NCBI GenBank assembly: GCA_028284345.1
Contig: JANQRY010000003.1
Coordinates: forward strand, 372,001 to 436,000
Direction of reading: 5' to 3'
From: Hyphococcus sp.
Lineage (GTDB): Bacteria > Pseudomonadota > Alphaproteobacteria > Caulobacterales > Parvularculaceae
DNA: 64,000 nt
Numbering within the stretch: position 1 is the stretch's first letter; each line of letters opens with the position of its first letter. The notes beneath the pieces were generated by a model, which saw only the letters and a program-made list of their open reading frames with translations, had not been told where the DNA came from and searched no databases. Shown here piece by piece: positions 45,396 to 53,537 of this stretch. The translations under genes were made by a program, and so were the position numbers.

Positions 45396-45907
45396 TCTGC
45401 AGCCTCCACCCGGACGTTTTTTGAATGCGCGCCTTCGCGCGATATTTCTATTTGCGCGCCTTCGCGCGCGGGCGGGTTCACCGCAGCCATGCCGGCGACG
45501 CGTTTGGCGAGCACGTCCTCAAGGGTCACGGCGTTTAGAAAAATGTCGATCTGCCGGCCAAGCTCATCCCAGAGGTCATGGGTCAGGCAGCGCGCGCTCG
45601 TGCCCTGGCACCCGATCGACGCGCCGGGAATGCATGCCGTGGTCTGGATCTGTTCATCGACCGCCGCGACAATATCGGCGATGCGCGTGTCGCCGGGCGC
45701 GTTTTCCAGAATATAGCCGCCGCCGGCGCCGCGCGCACTGGCGACGAGGCCGGCCCGGCGCAGCTTGGCAAACAGCTGCTCCAGATAGGAAACGGAAATG
45801 CCCTGACGCAGCGCGATATCGGCGAGCGCGATTGGGCCCGCGCCGCCATGAGCGGCGAGATCCGCCATGGCGGTGACGGCGTATCGGCCTTTTGTCGTCA
45901 GCTTCAC
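45392..45907 (-). CDS. Rrf2-family Fe-S-sensing regulator (IscR-like) of the suf operon
   Basis: The 171 aa start at a GTG giving the family N-terminus MKLTTKGRYAVTAMADLA; GGAG lies about 10 bp upstream. The winged helix includes RQGISVSYLEQLFAKLRRAG. The three cluster-ligand cysteines are in CIPGASIGCQGTSARCLTHDLW near residues 92-108. It should repress the operon when it holds a [2Fe-2S] cluster. The C-terminal end contains a duplicated REGAxIEIS/REGAHS sequence encoded by a GC-rich direct repeat (45437-45475). An IscR-type palindrome lies 95-115 bp upstream. Confidence 0.92.
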   Translation of the reverse strand: MKLTTKGRYAVTAMADLAAHGGAGPIALADIALRQGISVSYLEQLFAKLRRAGLVASARGAGGGYILENAPGDTRIADIVAAVDEQIQTTACIPGASIGCQGTSARCLTHDLWDELGRQIDIFLNAVTLEDVLAKRVAGMAAVNPPAREGAQIEISREGAHSKNVRVEAAE

Positions 45908-45994
45908 GTCTAATCCGCTCCGAATAGGGCGCGCCGGCTGGCCATGGCGCAAAAACATGCTATAGCCCCCCGCCAGCTCGCCGGGGTCGAGTGG

Positions 45995-46023
45995 GAAATA
46001 GGAAATCCGACTAAATTAGTCAA
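45995..46023 (-). promoter_or_regulatory. Promoter of the suf operon
   Basis: On the minus strand, TTGACT (46018-46023) and TATTTC (45995-46000) are separated by 17 bp. Transcription would start near 45988, about 80 nt before the regulator gene. The -35 lies inside the IscR-type palindrome. Confidence 0.65.
46009..46021. promoter_or_regulatory. IscR-type operator (GACTAAATTAGTC)
   Basis: A 13-bp palindrome within the wider sequence 46003-46030 (AAATCCGACTAAATTAGTCA followed by ACAATATT), matching the YGACTrwwwYAGTCR core of IscR type 1 sites. It overlaps the -35 and spacer of the suf promoter, as expected for autoregulation. Confidence 0.8.
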
Positions 46024-46148
46024 CAATATTGGCGCGGTATCGCAACAAAAAACGGCTGTTTCATGCGCCTTTTTGTCGCCGCCTCAATACGAAGTTGACA
46101 GGTTTGTTAGATCGGCGCCAAGCGCGACGACGATCATAAAGGAAGACG

Positions 46149-46826
46149 ATGCCTGAGATTATTTTTACGGGCCCCGAAGGCCGGCTGGAAGCGCGTTATC
46201 AAAAGGGGAAAGGCGACAACCCGCCGGTGGCGCTGGTGCTGCATCCGCACCCCATGTTCGGCGGCACCATGAACAACCGCGCGACCTACGAGCTTTACCA
46301 GATGTTCGTGCGCCGCGGCTTTTCGACCATGCGGTTCAACTTTCGCGGCGTCGGCCGCAGCCAGGGCGAATACGACCAGGGCCAGGGCGAGCTGGCCGAT
46401 GCGGCGACGGCCCTCGACTACATGCAGCAGATCAATCCGAATTCGCCGTTCGCCTGGGTCGCCGGGTTTTCCTTCGGCTCCTGGATCGCCATGCAGCTTC
46501 TGATGCGCCGCCCGGAAATTGTTGGCTTCATCGCCGGCTCGACGCCGGCGAACCTCTATGACTTTTCCTTTCTCGCGCCCTGCCCCTCGTCGGGCGTCGT
46601 CATTCACGGCGAACTCGACAAGATCTGCGCGCCGGAAGAAACCAAAGGCATGGTCGAAAGGACGCGCACCCAGAAGGGCCGAAAGGTCGAATTTGAAGTC
46701 GTGCCCGGCGCCGATCATTTCTTCGAAACCCATATCGACGAATTCATCGCCGAGGCGGAAAAATATCTCGACCGCCGCCTCGCCCATGACCGACCCGAGG
46801 GCGAATATCACGGCGAGGCGCCCTAG
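46149..46826 (+). CDS. Alpha/beta hydrolase, small cytoplasmic type
   Basis: The 225 aa have the strand LVLHPHPMFGGTMNNRATYE near residue 28 (oxyanion region HPHPxxGGxMxN), FNFRGVGRSQGEYDQGQGE near 62, the nucleophile elbow AGFSFGSWIAMQL near 100 (GxSxG), an Asp in HGELDKICAPE near 158, and His in PGADHFFETHID near 192. This HPHPxxGGxMxN class is widespread in proteobacteria and has no agreed substrate. A potential ribosome site (AAAGGAAG) precedes the ATG. It is divergent from the suf operon. Confidence 0.88.
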   Translation: MPEIIFTGPEGRLEARYQKGKGDNPPVALVLHPHPMFGGTMNNRATYELYQMFVRRGFSTMRFNFRGVGRSQGEYDQGQGELADAATALDYMQQINPNSPFAWVAGFSFGSWIAMQLLMRRPEIVGFIAGSTPANLYDFSFLAPCPSSGVVIHGELDKICAPEETKGMVERTRTQKGRKVEFEVVPGADHFFETHIDEFIAEAEKYLDRRLAHDRPEGEYHGEAP

Positions 46827-46928
46827 GGCCCCTCGCCTTGCCGACGGCATTGAAACGAATTTTGAAAGACCCGATTAACGAATGTCCGAGAGGATGCCGG
46901 CTCGTTCAGGCGTCTCCCGGAGTTTTTC

Positions 46929-47291
46929 ATGTTTAAGTTTCTGTTCGGCGGCGGCGAAAACCGCGTCGCCATCGGCCGCAAGATTGCCGATCTTGAAGCG
47001 CGGCTTTCGCCCGTCAATGGCGGCACCGGTCGCGGCGAAATCGAGTTTTCGTCCTGGCGCGACGGCTCCAAACAACTGGAGATCGAACTGCGCGGCGTTA
47101 CCGGCGCGGCGACCGCCGACGTCTATATCAACGGCGAGCGCGTCAAAACCGTGACCCTCGACAATGGCCGCATCGACGATTTTCTCGACACTCGCAAAGG
47201 CGACGCCGTCCCCGATCTCTCAGTCGGCGCATCGGTTGAGGTCCATCAGAATGGCGGCCCCGTCCTCGGCGGCGTCATGGCGCCGGACTAA
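46929..47291 (+). CDS. Hypothetical protein, 120 aa
   Basis: A soluble-looking protein with a short hydrophobic start (MFKFLFGG), then a helix (VAIGRKIADLEARLSPV) and a beta-rich remainder (KQLEIELRGVTGAATADVYI, VKTVTLDNGRIDDFLDTRKG, VGASVEVHQNGGPVLGGVM). The repeated strand-turn pattern suggests a small beta-sandwich. I recognise no family. GGAG lies 7 bp before the ATG. Codon use and GC content match the neighbours. Confidence 0.65.
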   Translation: MFKFLFGGGENRVAIGRKIADLEARLSPVNGGTGRGEIEFSSWRDGSKQLEIELRGVTGAATADVYINGERVKTVTLDNGRIDDFLDTRKGDAVPDLSVGASVEVHQNGGPVLGGVMAPD

Positions 47292-47362
47292 AACGCCGCG
47301 CGCGATTTGCGCTTTTCACATTTTGTTGCAACGATGCCGCGAACCAGCAGGAGCAGCGCATC

Positions 47363-47500
47363 GTGGCGTTCGAACAGCCTGACCCGTCGGAAGACGCCAG
47401 CGAATATCGCGTAGGCGGGACTTTGAGAAAACTCGCGCCGCTGGCGGCGCTCGCCGCCGCGCTGATCCTTATGGTTTTCCTGTTGTCGCTCGCCTACTAG
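47363..47500 (+). CDS. 45-aa tail-anchored membrane peptide
   Basis: GTG to TAG, 45 codons. The acidic N-terminal half ([18 protein letters not shown]) is followed by a basic hinge (TLRKL) and a strong C-terminal membrane helix ([20 protein letters not shown]) ending in Tyr. AGGAG lies 10 bp upstream. It ends over the convergent accA stop. Charge layout suggests the N-terminus faces away from the basic (cytosolic) hinge or that it is a tail-anchored protein. No family is recognised; coding status rests on the ribosome site, the start and the amphipathic design. Confidence 0.55.
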   Translation: MAFEQPDPSEDASEYRVGGTLRKLAPLAALAAALILMVFLLSLAY

Positions 47501-48459
47501 GCAAGCCCGGTCCGCCCAATCGCCAGGAATTTCCGGCGGCGCTGCTGCTTCAGTTCTTCCGGCGACATGCCTTCAAATTGCTGGATCGCGCTTTCCACCG
47601 CATCGCCGAGGCGCTCAATGGTCAAGTCGGGGTCGCGATGGGCGCCGCCGACGGGTTCGTCGATGATCGCGTCAATAACGCCGAATTTGAGGAGGTCCTG
47701 AGCCGAAATTTTCATGGCTTCAGCCGCATCCGGCGCTTTCGCGCCCGCCGCGTCCTTCCACAGAATGGACGCGCATCCTTCCGGCGAAATCACCGAATAG
47801 ACGGAATGCTCTAGCATTAGGATTTTGTTCGCCGCCGCCAGCGCCACGGCGCCGCCCGATCCGCCTTCGCCGACGACGACCGAAATCAGCGGCGTTTCAA
47901 GCGTCAGGCACTTATTCGTACACGTTGCAATAGCTTCCGCCTGACCGCGCTCTTCCGCGCCGCGCCCCGGATAGGCGCCGGGCGTGTCGACCAGCGTCAC
48001 CACGGGAAGCGAGAACCGTTCGGCCAGCTCCATGAGGCGGATCGCCTTGCGATAGCCTTCGGGACGGGCCATGCCGAAATTGTGTCTAACGCGGCCCGCC
48101 GTATCGGAGCCTTTCTCATGGCCGATGAGGACGACGGAGCGGCCGCGAAAACGCGCCGGCCCGCCGACAATGGCGTGGTCTTCGCCAAAAGCGCGATCGC
48201 CCGCAAGCGGCGTGAAGTCGTCGAACAGACGTTTGATGTAGTCTGAAAGGTGCGGCCGGGCGGCGTGCCGGGCGACCTGCGTTTTCTGCCAGCGCGTCAG
48301 CTTGCCGTAAGCGTCGGCGAGCAGCGCATCGGCCTTCGCCTGCAGGCGGCTGACCTCCTCATCGACGCTGACGCCGTTTTCCTGATCGACCCGGCGCAGG
48401 TCTTCGATCCGGCCTTCAAGCTCGGCGATCGGTTTTTCAAAATCGAGATAGGCGCGCAT
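47497..48459 (-). CDS. accA: Acetyl-CoA carboxylase carboxyltransferase subunit alpha
   Basis: Transfers the carboxyl group from biotin to acetyl-CoA, with AccD, giving malonyl-CoA. The 320 aa show [20 protein letters not shown] at the N-terminus, [20 protein letters not shown] near 70, [16 protein letters not shown] near 128, [20 protein letters not shown] near 157, [14 protein letters not shown] near 195 and [19 protein letters not shown] near 215. It starts at the first ATG and has no neighbouring acc genes. Confidence 0.97.
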   Translation of the reverse strand: MRAYLDFEKPIAELEGRIEDLRRVDQENGVSVDEEVSRLQAKADALLADAYGKLTRWQKTQVARHAARPHLSDYIKRLFDDFTPLAGDRAFGEDHAIVGGPARFRGRSVVLIGHEKGSDTAGRVRHNFGMARPEGYRKAIRLMELAERFSLPVVTLVDTPGAYPGRGAEERGQAEAIATCTNKCLTLETPLISVVVGEGGSGGAVALAAANKILMLEHSVYSVISPEGCASILWKDAAGAKAPDAAEAMKISAQDLLKFGVIDAIIDEPVGGAHRDPDLTIERLGDAVESAIQQFEGMSPEELKQQRRRKFLAIGRTGLA

Positions 48460-48530
48460 AAACTCTCGCTTTCTTGTGCGGCGGGCAAAGGCTAAACAAA
48501 TTCCCCTGCCGATTTCCTAAGGTCCAGGGG

Positions 48531-50216
48531 TCAATTGACCGGCGACGGTTTTATTCGCGGCGCAAATCCCGCATCGGCGTCGCCGGCCGCCGATGCCGCT
48601 GCGTCGTCATCGGCGTCGTCCGCTGCGGGAAACCCCGCCGCCCAGGCCTGCTCAAATGCATAACGGCGTTGCAGATCCATCATGCCCGCCGCTTTCAGGG
48701 ACTGGCTGACAATAACCGTCGCGTCCGGCCCGCGCCCGGCGCCCGATGCGGCGAGCGCCGCAAGGCCGGCCTGTCCGGCTTTTTGTTCAAGCGCCGCATC
48801 GAAAGCCGCCTCCAGAATGTGCGCGGCAATGAAGGGATCGGCCGCGCGGCTGGAAGACACCCCGCGCACATCCACGCCGTTCAGCAACGATACGTCGGCG
48901 GCGCGGGCAATCTGCGACGCGGTTTGCGGATCGAGTAGCGCGAGAAGGTTGACGCGTTCGATAAACGTCATGGCCTCGGTTTCGGGAAGGGCGCCGACGC
49001 TGGCGCCGGGCCCCGTCATCGCCGCCAGCCATCCGCCGGCGCCGACGCTATCGCCAACGGCCATGCGCGCCTGCGCAAAGCGCGACGCCTCGTCAGGCGC
49101 AAGAATAGCGCCTTCGAGCGCGGCAATCTCATCCGCATACAGAATGGAAAGGGCGTAGGCGCGATAAAACGTATCGCCGAGAGAGAGCGCCAGGGCGATG
49201 CGCTGCGCCTTGTCGCGCAGAAACTCCGGCGCCGTCATGGCCTTGACCGACTGATACAACAGCGCGTCCGTCATCGGATCGTCGGGCCAGTCACGGGCGG
49301 CGTCCGCGGCGGTCCCGAGCGCGACAACGTCAAAGTCAAAACTCTCCATCAACGCGGAAAATTGCGCCGGCGCCAATACGCCCATGGCCGCAGCCCGCTC
49401 GCCGGCGGCGATGCGGGTCGCCGGATCGATCGTTTGATCGCGCGCGATTGACGCCAGAACGCCGCCGTCTGCCTCGGCAAGCAGCCCCGGCGCCACCGGC
49501 AGGTCAAGAGAACGCGCAATCGCATAGTGCAGCGGCGTCGCGGCGGCCGGCGGCGATTTCGGCGCGGCGCCGGTTGCAGCAGCCGTCAGAAAGACATCGT
49601 CCTCTGGCGATAGCCCATACTGGTCGCGCAAAATGCCCAGCGACAAATCGGCGGCGTCCCGTTCGTCGGCGGCGGCGTAACAGACGACGCGCAGCTTCAC
49701 CCAGAACGGATCTTCACGCCCTTCCGTCAGCCGCTCGCCGCGTCGACAGGCGTTTTGCACATCGCCGCTTAACAGATCACCCACCGCTTCGGCCCGACCA
49801 GTCCACGGATCGCCGCGCCCGGCGCTCGACAGGCTGGCGATCGTGGCAGCCTCTTCGACAAAACCGGCGCGCGCGAGGGCGAGCAGTTTTTTGCCGCCAA
49901 GCGCCGGTCCGGCGCCCTCCGGCGCCGCGCCGGGCGACAACAGGGTGCGCCGCATCGCTTCGCCGATGGCCGGCGTCGCCGGACGCGCCGGCAAATTTTC
50001 CAGCAGAAATTCAAGCGTGCTGGGTTTCGCCCCGCGCCACAGGTCAGGGGGCAGCGCGCCGGTCGCCGGCGTCAGCGTGCCGGTTGAAAACGCGTCCTTC
50101 GCCAGAGGCGCCGTCTCAACGCTTTCAGGCGGCGCGACCTGCGCCAAAGCGCCGCCGAACAGCGCCGCCGCCGCGGCGCACAGGGCCGCCTTACCCGCCG
50201 GGCGCCTAATTCGCAT
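48531..50216 (-). CDS. Large exported alpha-helical protein of unknown function
   Basis: 561 aa starting at an ATG with AGGAGG 6 bp upstream (an in-frame upstream extension lacks this). The signal peptide is RIRRPAGKAALCAAAAALFG, cut near ALA-Q. The rest is Ala/Leu/Asp-rich and helical, for example PWTGRAEAVGDLLSGDVQNA, LHYAIARSLDLPVAPGLLAE, FYRAYALSILYADEIAALEG, without a clear enzyme motif; a few cysteines (CRRGE, VVCYAA) may form disulfides. The C-terminus is acidic and disordered. It overlaps by 11 bp a 40-aa membrane peptide gene. Such a pair beside aroK is familiar from alphaproteobacterial genomes, but no function is known to me. Confidence 0.75.
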   Translation of the reverse strand: MRIRRPAGKAALCAAAAALFGGALAQVAPPESVETAPLAKDAFSTGTLTPATGALPPDLWRGAKPSTLEFLLENLPARPATPAIGEAMRRTLLSPGAAPEGAGPALGGKKLLALARAGFVEEAATIASLSSAGRGDPWTGRAEAVGDLLSGDVQNACRRGERLTEGREDPFWVKLRVVCYAAADERDAADLSLGILRDQYGLSPEDDVFLTAAATGAAPKSPPAAATPLHYAIARSLDLPVAPGLLAEADGGVLASIARDQTIDPATRIAAGERAAAMGVLAPAQFSALMESFDFDVVALGTAADAARDWPDDPMTDALLYQSVKAMTAPEFLRDKAQRIALALSLGDTFYRAYALSILYADEIAALEGAILAPDEASRFAQARMAVGDSVGAGGWLAAMTGPGASVGALPETEAMTFIERVNLLALLDPQTASQIARAADVSLLNGVDVRGVSSSRAADPFIAAHILEAAFDAALEQKAGQAGLAALAASGAGRGPDATVIVSQSLKAAGMMDLQRRYAFEQAWAAGFPAADDADDDAAASAAGDADAGFAPRIKPSPVN

Positions 50217-50328
50217 TTTCCGCCTCCTGCGTGATGGTCCGGGTTTCCGGCTCAAGCATCTGGCCATAAACGAAGAGACCCGCAAGCGCGGCCAGCGCCG
50301 CCAGTATGAGAATAATGACGAATCGCAA
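50206..50328 (-). CDS. 40-aa membrane peptide upstream of the large exported protein
   Basis: TTG to TAG, 40 codons: an N-terminal membrane helix (RFVIILILAALAALAGLFVYG) followed by QMLEPETRTITQEAENAN. GGAG lies 8 bp upstream of the TTG. The gene ends inside the start of the large exported protein, whose ribosome site it carries, so the two are probably translationally coupled. I recall similar peptides (membrane helix, then YGxMLxPETRxIxQEA) in other alphaproteobacteria. Function unknown. Confidence 0.7.
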   Translation of the reverse strand: MRFVIILILAALAALAGLFVYGQMLEPETRTITQEAENAN

Positions 50329-50468
50329 TGTGTCCGCTCCGCTATTCCTGCCCGCCCAATGCCGGATTGACCCCTTTAATCCCCGCCGGGACCCCGCGCC
50401 CGGCGTCCCGCATTCCGTCCCTAGCCTTCTCTAGCGCCGCGCGCCGCACTCGCCTACATCTAGCCGTC

Positions 50469-51050
50469 ATGAGCCGATCCGGCAAACATGGAAGTTTTCA
50501 GTGCCCGAAACCAGTGGTTCTGGTCGGCATGATGGGCGCCGGCAAGACCACGGTCGGCCGGCGCCTCGCGCCGCGTCTGGAACTGCCGTTTTTCGATTCC
50601 GACACGGAAATCGAACGGGCGGCGGGCATGTCGGTCTCGGAGCTTTTTGAGGCCCATGGCGAGCAGAGCTTTCGCGACGGCGAAGCGCGGGTCATCAAGC
50701 GCCTGCTCGACGGCCCGCCCCATGTGCTGGCGACAGGCGGCGGCGCGGTCATTCGTCCCGAAACGCGCGCGCTGATCAAGGACCGCGCCATCTCCGTCTG
50801 GCTCCGCGCCGATATCGAAACGCTCGCCCGGCGCGCGACGCGGCGCGACACGCGGCCCCTGCTACGCTCAAGCGACCCGGTCGCGACGTTGAAGAAGCTC
50901 GCCGAGGAGCGCGCGCCGTTTTACGGGGAGGCGGACATTCACGTTGACTCGCAGCCGGGGCCCCACGATCAGACGGCGTCGCTGATCTTTGAAAAAATCG
51001 CAAATCTAATCGGCGCGGCGCCATGCGTTCCGGACGAAAACGCCCAATGA
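50469..51050 (+). CDS. aroK: Shikimate kinase
   Basis: Phosphorylates shikimate in chorismate synthesis. The 193 aa have the P-loop VLVGMMGAGKTTVGRRLA near residue 17, FFDSDTEIERAAGMSVSELF with the substrate Asp near 41, EQSFRDGEARVIKRLL with the substrate Arg near 66, LATGGGAVIRPETR near 87 and RDTRPLLRSSDP (lid) near 127. The start is the ATG giving MSRSGKHGSF. aroB begins 10 bp after the stop. Confidence 0.96.
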   Translation: MSRSGKHGSFQCPKPVVLVGMMGAGKTTVGRRLAPRLELPFFDSDTEIERAAGMSVSELFEAHGEQSFRDGEARVIKRLLDGPPHVLATGGGAVIRPETRALIKDRAISVWLRADIETLARRATRRDTRPLLRSSDPVATLKKLAEERAPFYGEADIHVDSQPGPHDQTASLIFEKIANLIGAAPCVPDENAQ

Positions 51051-51060
51051 CAGACAGTCC

Positions 51061-52200
51061 ATGACAAAAGAAGAAGCGACACAGTCCGTTCGCGTCGATC
51101 TGGGCGCACGCAGCTATGACATCCATATCGGAACGCGGCTTCTGGAGGACGCCGGCGCCTTGCTGGCGCCGATCCTGACGCGGAAGAAAACCGTCATTGT
51201 CACCGACGACAATGTTGCGAAAGCCCAGACGCCGCGACTGACGGCGGGGCTCGAACGCGCCGACATCGCTTTTGACACCGTCGTGCTGCCGGCAGGTGAA
51301 GAAACAAAAAATTTCGCCCAGCTAGAATTCCTGACGCGACGGCTCATCGAGTTTGGCGTCGAACGCGGCGATATGATCATCGCGCTTGGCGGCGGCGTCA
51401 TCGGCGATCTGACAGGCTTCGCCGCGGCCGTGCTGCGCCGCGGCTGTCGCTTTGCGCAGGCGCCCACCACACTGTTGGCGCAGGTGGACTCCTCCGTCGG
51501 CGGCAAGACGGCGATCAACGTGCCGGAGGGCAAGAACCTTATCGGCGCCTTTCACCAGCCGGCCATGGTCATCGCCGACATCGCCGCCCTCGACACCTTG
51601 CCGACCCGGGAAGTGCGCGCCGGCTACGCAGAAGTCGTCAAATATGGCGCGATCAATGACGCGCCGTTCTTTGCCTGGCTTGAGAAGAATGTCGGCGCCG
51701 TCATGAACGGGGACGGCGCCGCGCGGATCCGCGCCGTCAAAACGTCCTGCGAAGCCAAAGCCGCCATCGTCGCCGCCGACGAACGCGAGGCCGGCGAGCG
51801 CGCCCTCCTCAATCTGGGGCACACTTTTGGCCACGCCTTTGAGGCTGCATACGGCTATTCATCGGACCTCCTCCATGGAGAGGCCGTCGCCCTCGGCATG
51901 GCCCTCGCCTTTGACTATTCCGCGCGCAAGGGCCTGTGCGCGCCCGCCGACGCCGAACGGGTCAAGGCGCACCTACGCGCCGCCTCGCTGCCGGCCGATA
52001 TCGCCGACCTGCCGGCGAACCCGAAAATCGACGCCGCCGGCCTCGCCGCGCTGATGATGCAGGACAAGAAAGTCGTCGGCGGCAAACTGACGCTCATTCT
52101 CGCCGATGCGGTGGGCGCCGCGCGCATTGTAAAAGACGCCGATGTCGCCGACATCGAAACCTTCCTGAAGGAGAAAATCGCCGCGGCCAGGCGATCATAA
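51061..52200 (+). CDS. aroB: 3-dehydroquinate synthase
   Basis: Converts DAHP to 3-dehydroquinate with NAD and Zn. The 379 aa show VVLPAGEETKNFAQLEFLTR near 78, IIALGGGVIGDLTGFAAAVL near 104, FAQAPTTLLAQVDSSVGGKT near 132, AGYAEVVKYGAINDAPFF near 188, the Zn-ligand stretch LLNLGHTFGHAFEAAYGYSS near 250 and LLHGEAVALGMALAF. It is 10 bp after aroK and 6 bp before the CNNM-type gene, so the three are probably one operon. Confidence 0.97.
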   Translation: MTKEEATQSVRVDLGARSYDIHIGTRLLEDAGALLAPILTRKKTVIVTDDNVAKAQTPRLTAGLERADIAFDTVVLPAGEETKNFAQLEFLTRRLIEFGVERGDMIIALGGGVIGDLTGFAAAVLRRGCRFAQAPTTLLAQVDSSVGGKTAINVPEGKNLIGAFHQPAMVIADIAALDTLPTREVRAGYAEVVKYGAINDAPFFAWLEKNVGAVMNGDGAARIRAVKTSCEAKAAIVAADEREAGERALLNLGHTFGHAFEAAYGYSSDLLHGEAVALGMALAFDYSARKGLCAPADAERVKAHLRAASLPADIADLPANPKIDAAGLAALMMQDKKVVGGKLTLILADAVGAARIVKDADVADIETFLKEKIAAARRS

Positions 52201-52206
52201 GAACCC

Positions 52207-53502
52207 ATGAACGAATTCGACACCGCGCTATTGGCGCCGATCGGCTTTATTGCTCTGCTTCTCGTCCTGTCGGCATTTTTTTCCGGATCGGAAACGGCGC
52301 TCACCGCCGTTTCCAAGGCGCGCATGCACCGGCTCGACTCCGAAGGCGATTTGCGCGCGCGCCGCGTCACTTTCCTCATTCGCGACCGGGAGCGCCTGAT
52401 CGGCGCCATTCTCCTCGGCAACAACCTCGTCAACATTCTGGCGACGTCGATCGCCACAAGCGTTTTCATTGCGCTGTTCGGCGCAACCGGCCTCGCCAAC
52501 GCCATCGCCACCATCACGATGACCATCCTGGTGCTGGTTTTCTCAGAAGTGACGCCGAAGTCGGCGGCGATCGCGCGGCCCGACGGGTTCGCCATGCTGG
52601 TCGCGCCGCTCATGCGCTGGGTCGTTTTTGTCTTCGCGCCGATCACCCGCGTCGTGCAACTCATTGTGCGCGGGTTTTTGAAAGTTTTCGGCCTTGATAT
52701 CTCCAAGGACAGCGCAGTTTTTTCGGCCACCGAGGAAATTCGCGGCGCGGTCGATTTGCATCACTCCGAAGGCGGCATCGACAAGGAATCAAGAGACCTC
52801 ATCCGCGGCGCCCTGGAACTCGACGAAATACGGGTCGAGGAGATCATGATCCACCGCAAGTCGATCGAAATGCTCGATCTCGACCAGTCGAACGAGGAAA
52901 TTATCCGCAAAGCGCTGAAAAGTCCCCATACGCGCCTGCCCGTGTTTCGCGACAACACCGACAATATTGTCGGCGTCTTGCACGCCAAGGATCTGTTGCG
53001 CGCCCTGTGGGACGCGGAAGCCGACGCCAACGCCGTCGACCTGACGGCCATCGCGCGCACGCCCTATTTCGTGCCGGAGACGACGACGCTGCAAGAGCAG
53101 CTTGACGCGTTCAAGATCAAGCAGGAACATTTCGCCCTGGTCGTCGACGAATACGGCGCCATTCAGGGCCTGGTGACGATGGAAGACATTCTTGAAGAGA
53201 TCGTCGGCGAAATTGAGGATGAATATGACAGCCCCGTTCAGGGCGTCCGTCCGCAGGCGGATGGATCGCTCAATGTGGACGGCGACGTCACCATCCGCGA
53301 TCTTAACCGCGCCATGGACTGGAACCTTCCCGACGGCGAAGCCGTGACGGTCGCCGGTCTTGTCATTCACGAATCGCAGTCGATCCCGGAAGTCAGTCAG
53401 ACATTTTCCTTTCACGGATTTCGCTTCCAGATTCTGCGCCGCCGCCGCAACCAGATCACCGCCATCAAAATATCGGAAATCGCGCCGGCCGCCGCCGATT
53501 GA
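52207..53502 (+). CDS. CNNM/CorC-type (HlyC/TlyC) membrane protein with CBS pair
   Basis: The 431 aa have an N-terminal DUF21/CNNM membrane domain (FFSGSETALTAVSKARMHRL near residue 22, ILLGNNLVNILATSIATSVF near 72, FSEVTPKSAAIARP near 115), two CBS modules (VEEIMIHRKSIEMLDLDQ near 216 to LVVDEYGAIQGLVTMEDILE near 312) and a C-terminal CorC_HlyC domain (GSLNVDGDVTIRDLNRAMDW near 358). Family members handle Mg or Co ions or are misnamed haemolysins. Position after aroKB is common in alphaproteobacteria. Confidence 0.92.
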   Translation: MNEFDTALLAPIGFIALLLVLSAFFSGSETALTAVSKARMHRLDSEGDLRARRVTFLIRDRERLIGAILLGNNLVNILATSIATSVFIALFGATGLANAIATITMTILVLVFSEVTPKSAAIARPDGFAMLVAPLMRWVVFVFAPITRVVQLIVRGFLKVFGLDISKDSAVFSATEEIRGAVDLHHSEGGIDKESRDLIRGALELDEIRVEEIMIHRKSIEMLDLDQSNEEIIRKALKSPHTRLPVFRDNTDNIVGVLHAKDLLRALWDAEADANAVDLTAIARTPYFVPETTTLQEQLDAFKIKQEHFALVVDEYGAIQGLVTMEDILEEIVGEIEDEYDSPVQGVRPQADGSLNVDGDVTIRDLNRAMDWNLPDGEAVTVAGLVIHESQSIPEVSQTFSFHGFRFQILRRRRNQITAIKISEIAPAAAD

Positions 53503-53537
53503 GCGCCGCACGCATCGAACAGGATTGACAGCTCTTC

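Noticed and set aside
46095-46100. TTGACA as the -35 of the alpha/beta hydrolase promoter
   Set aside because: No acceptable -10 lies 16-18 bp downstream, so a promoter was not called.
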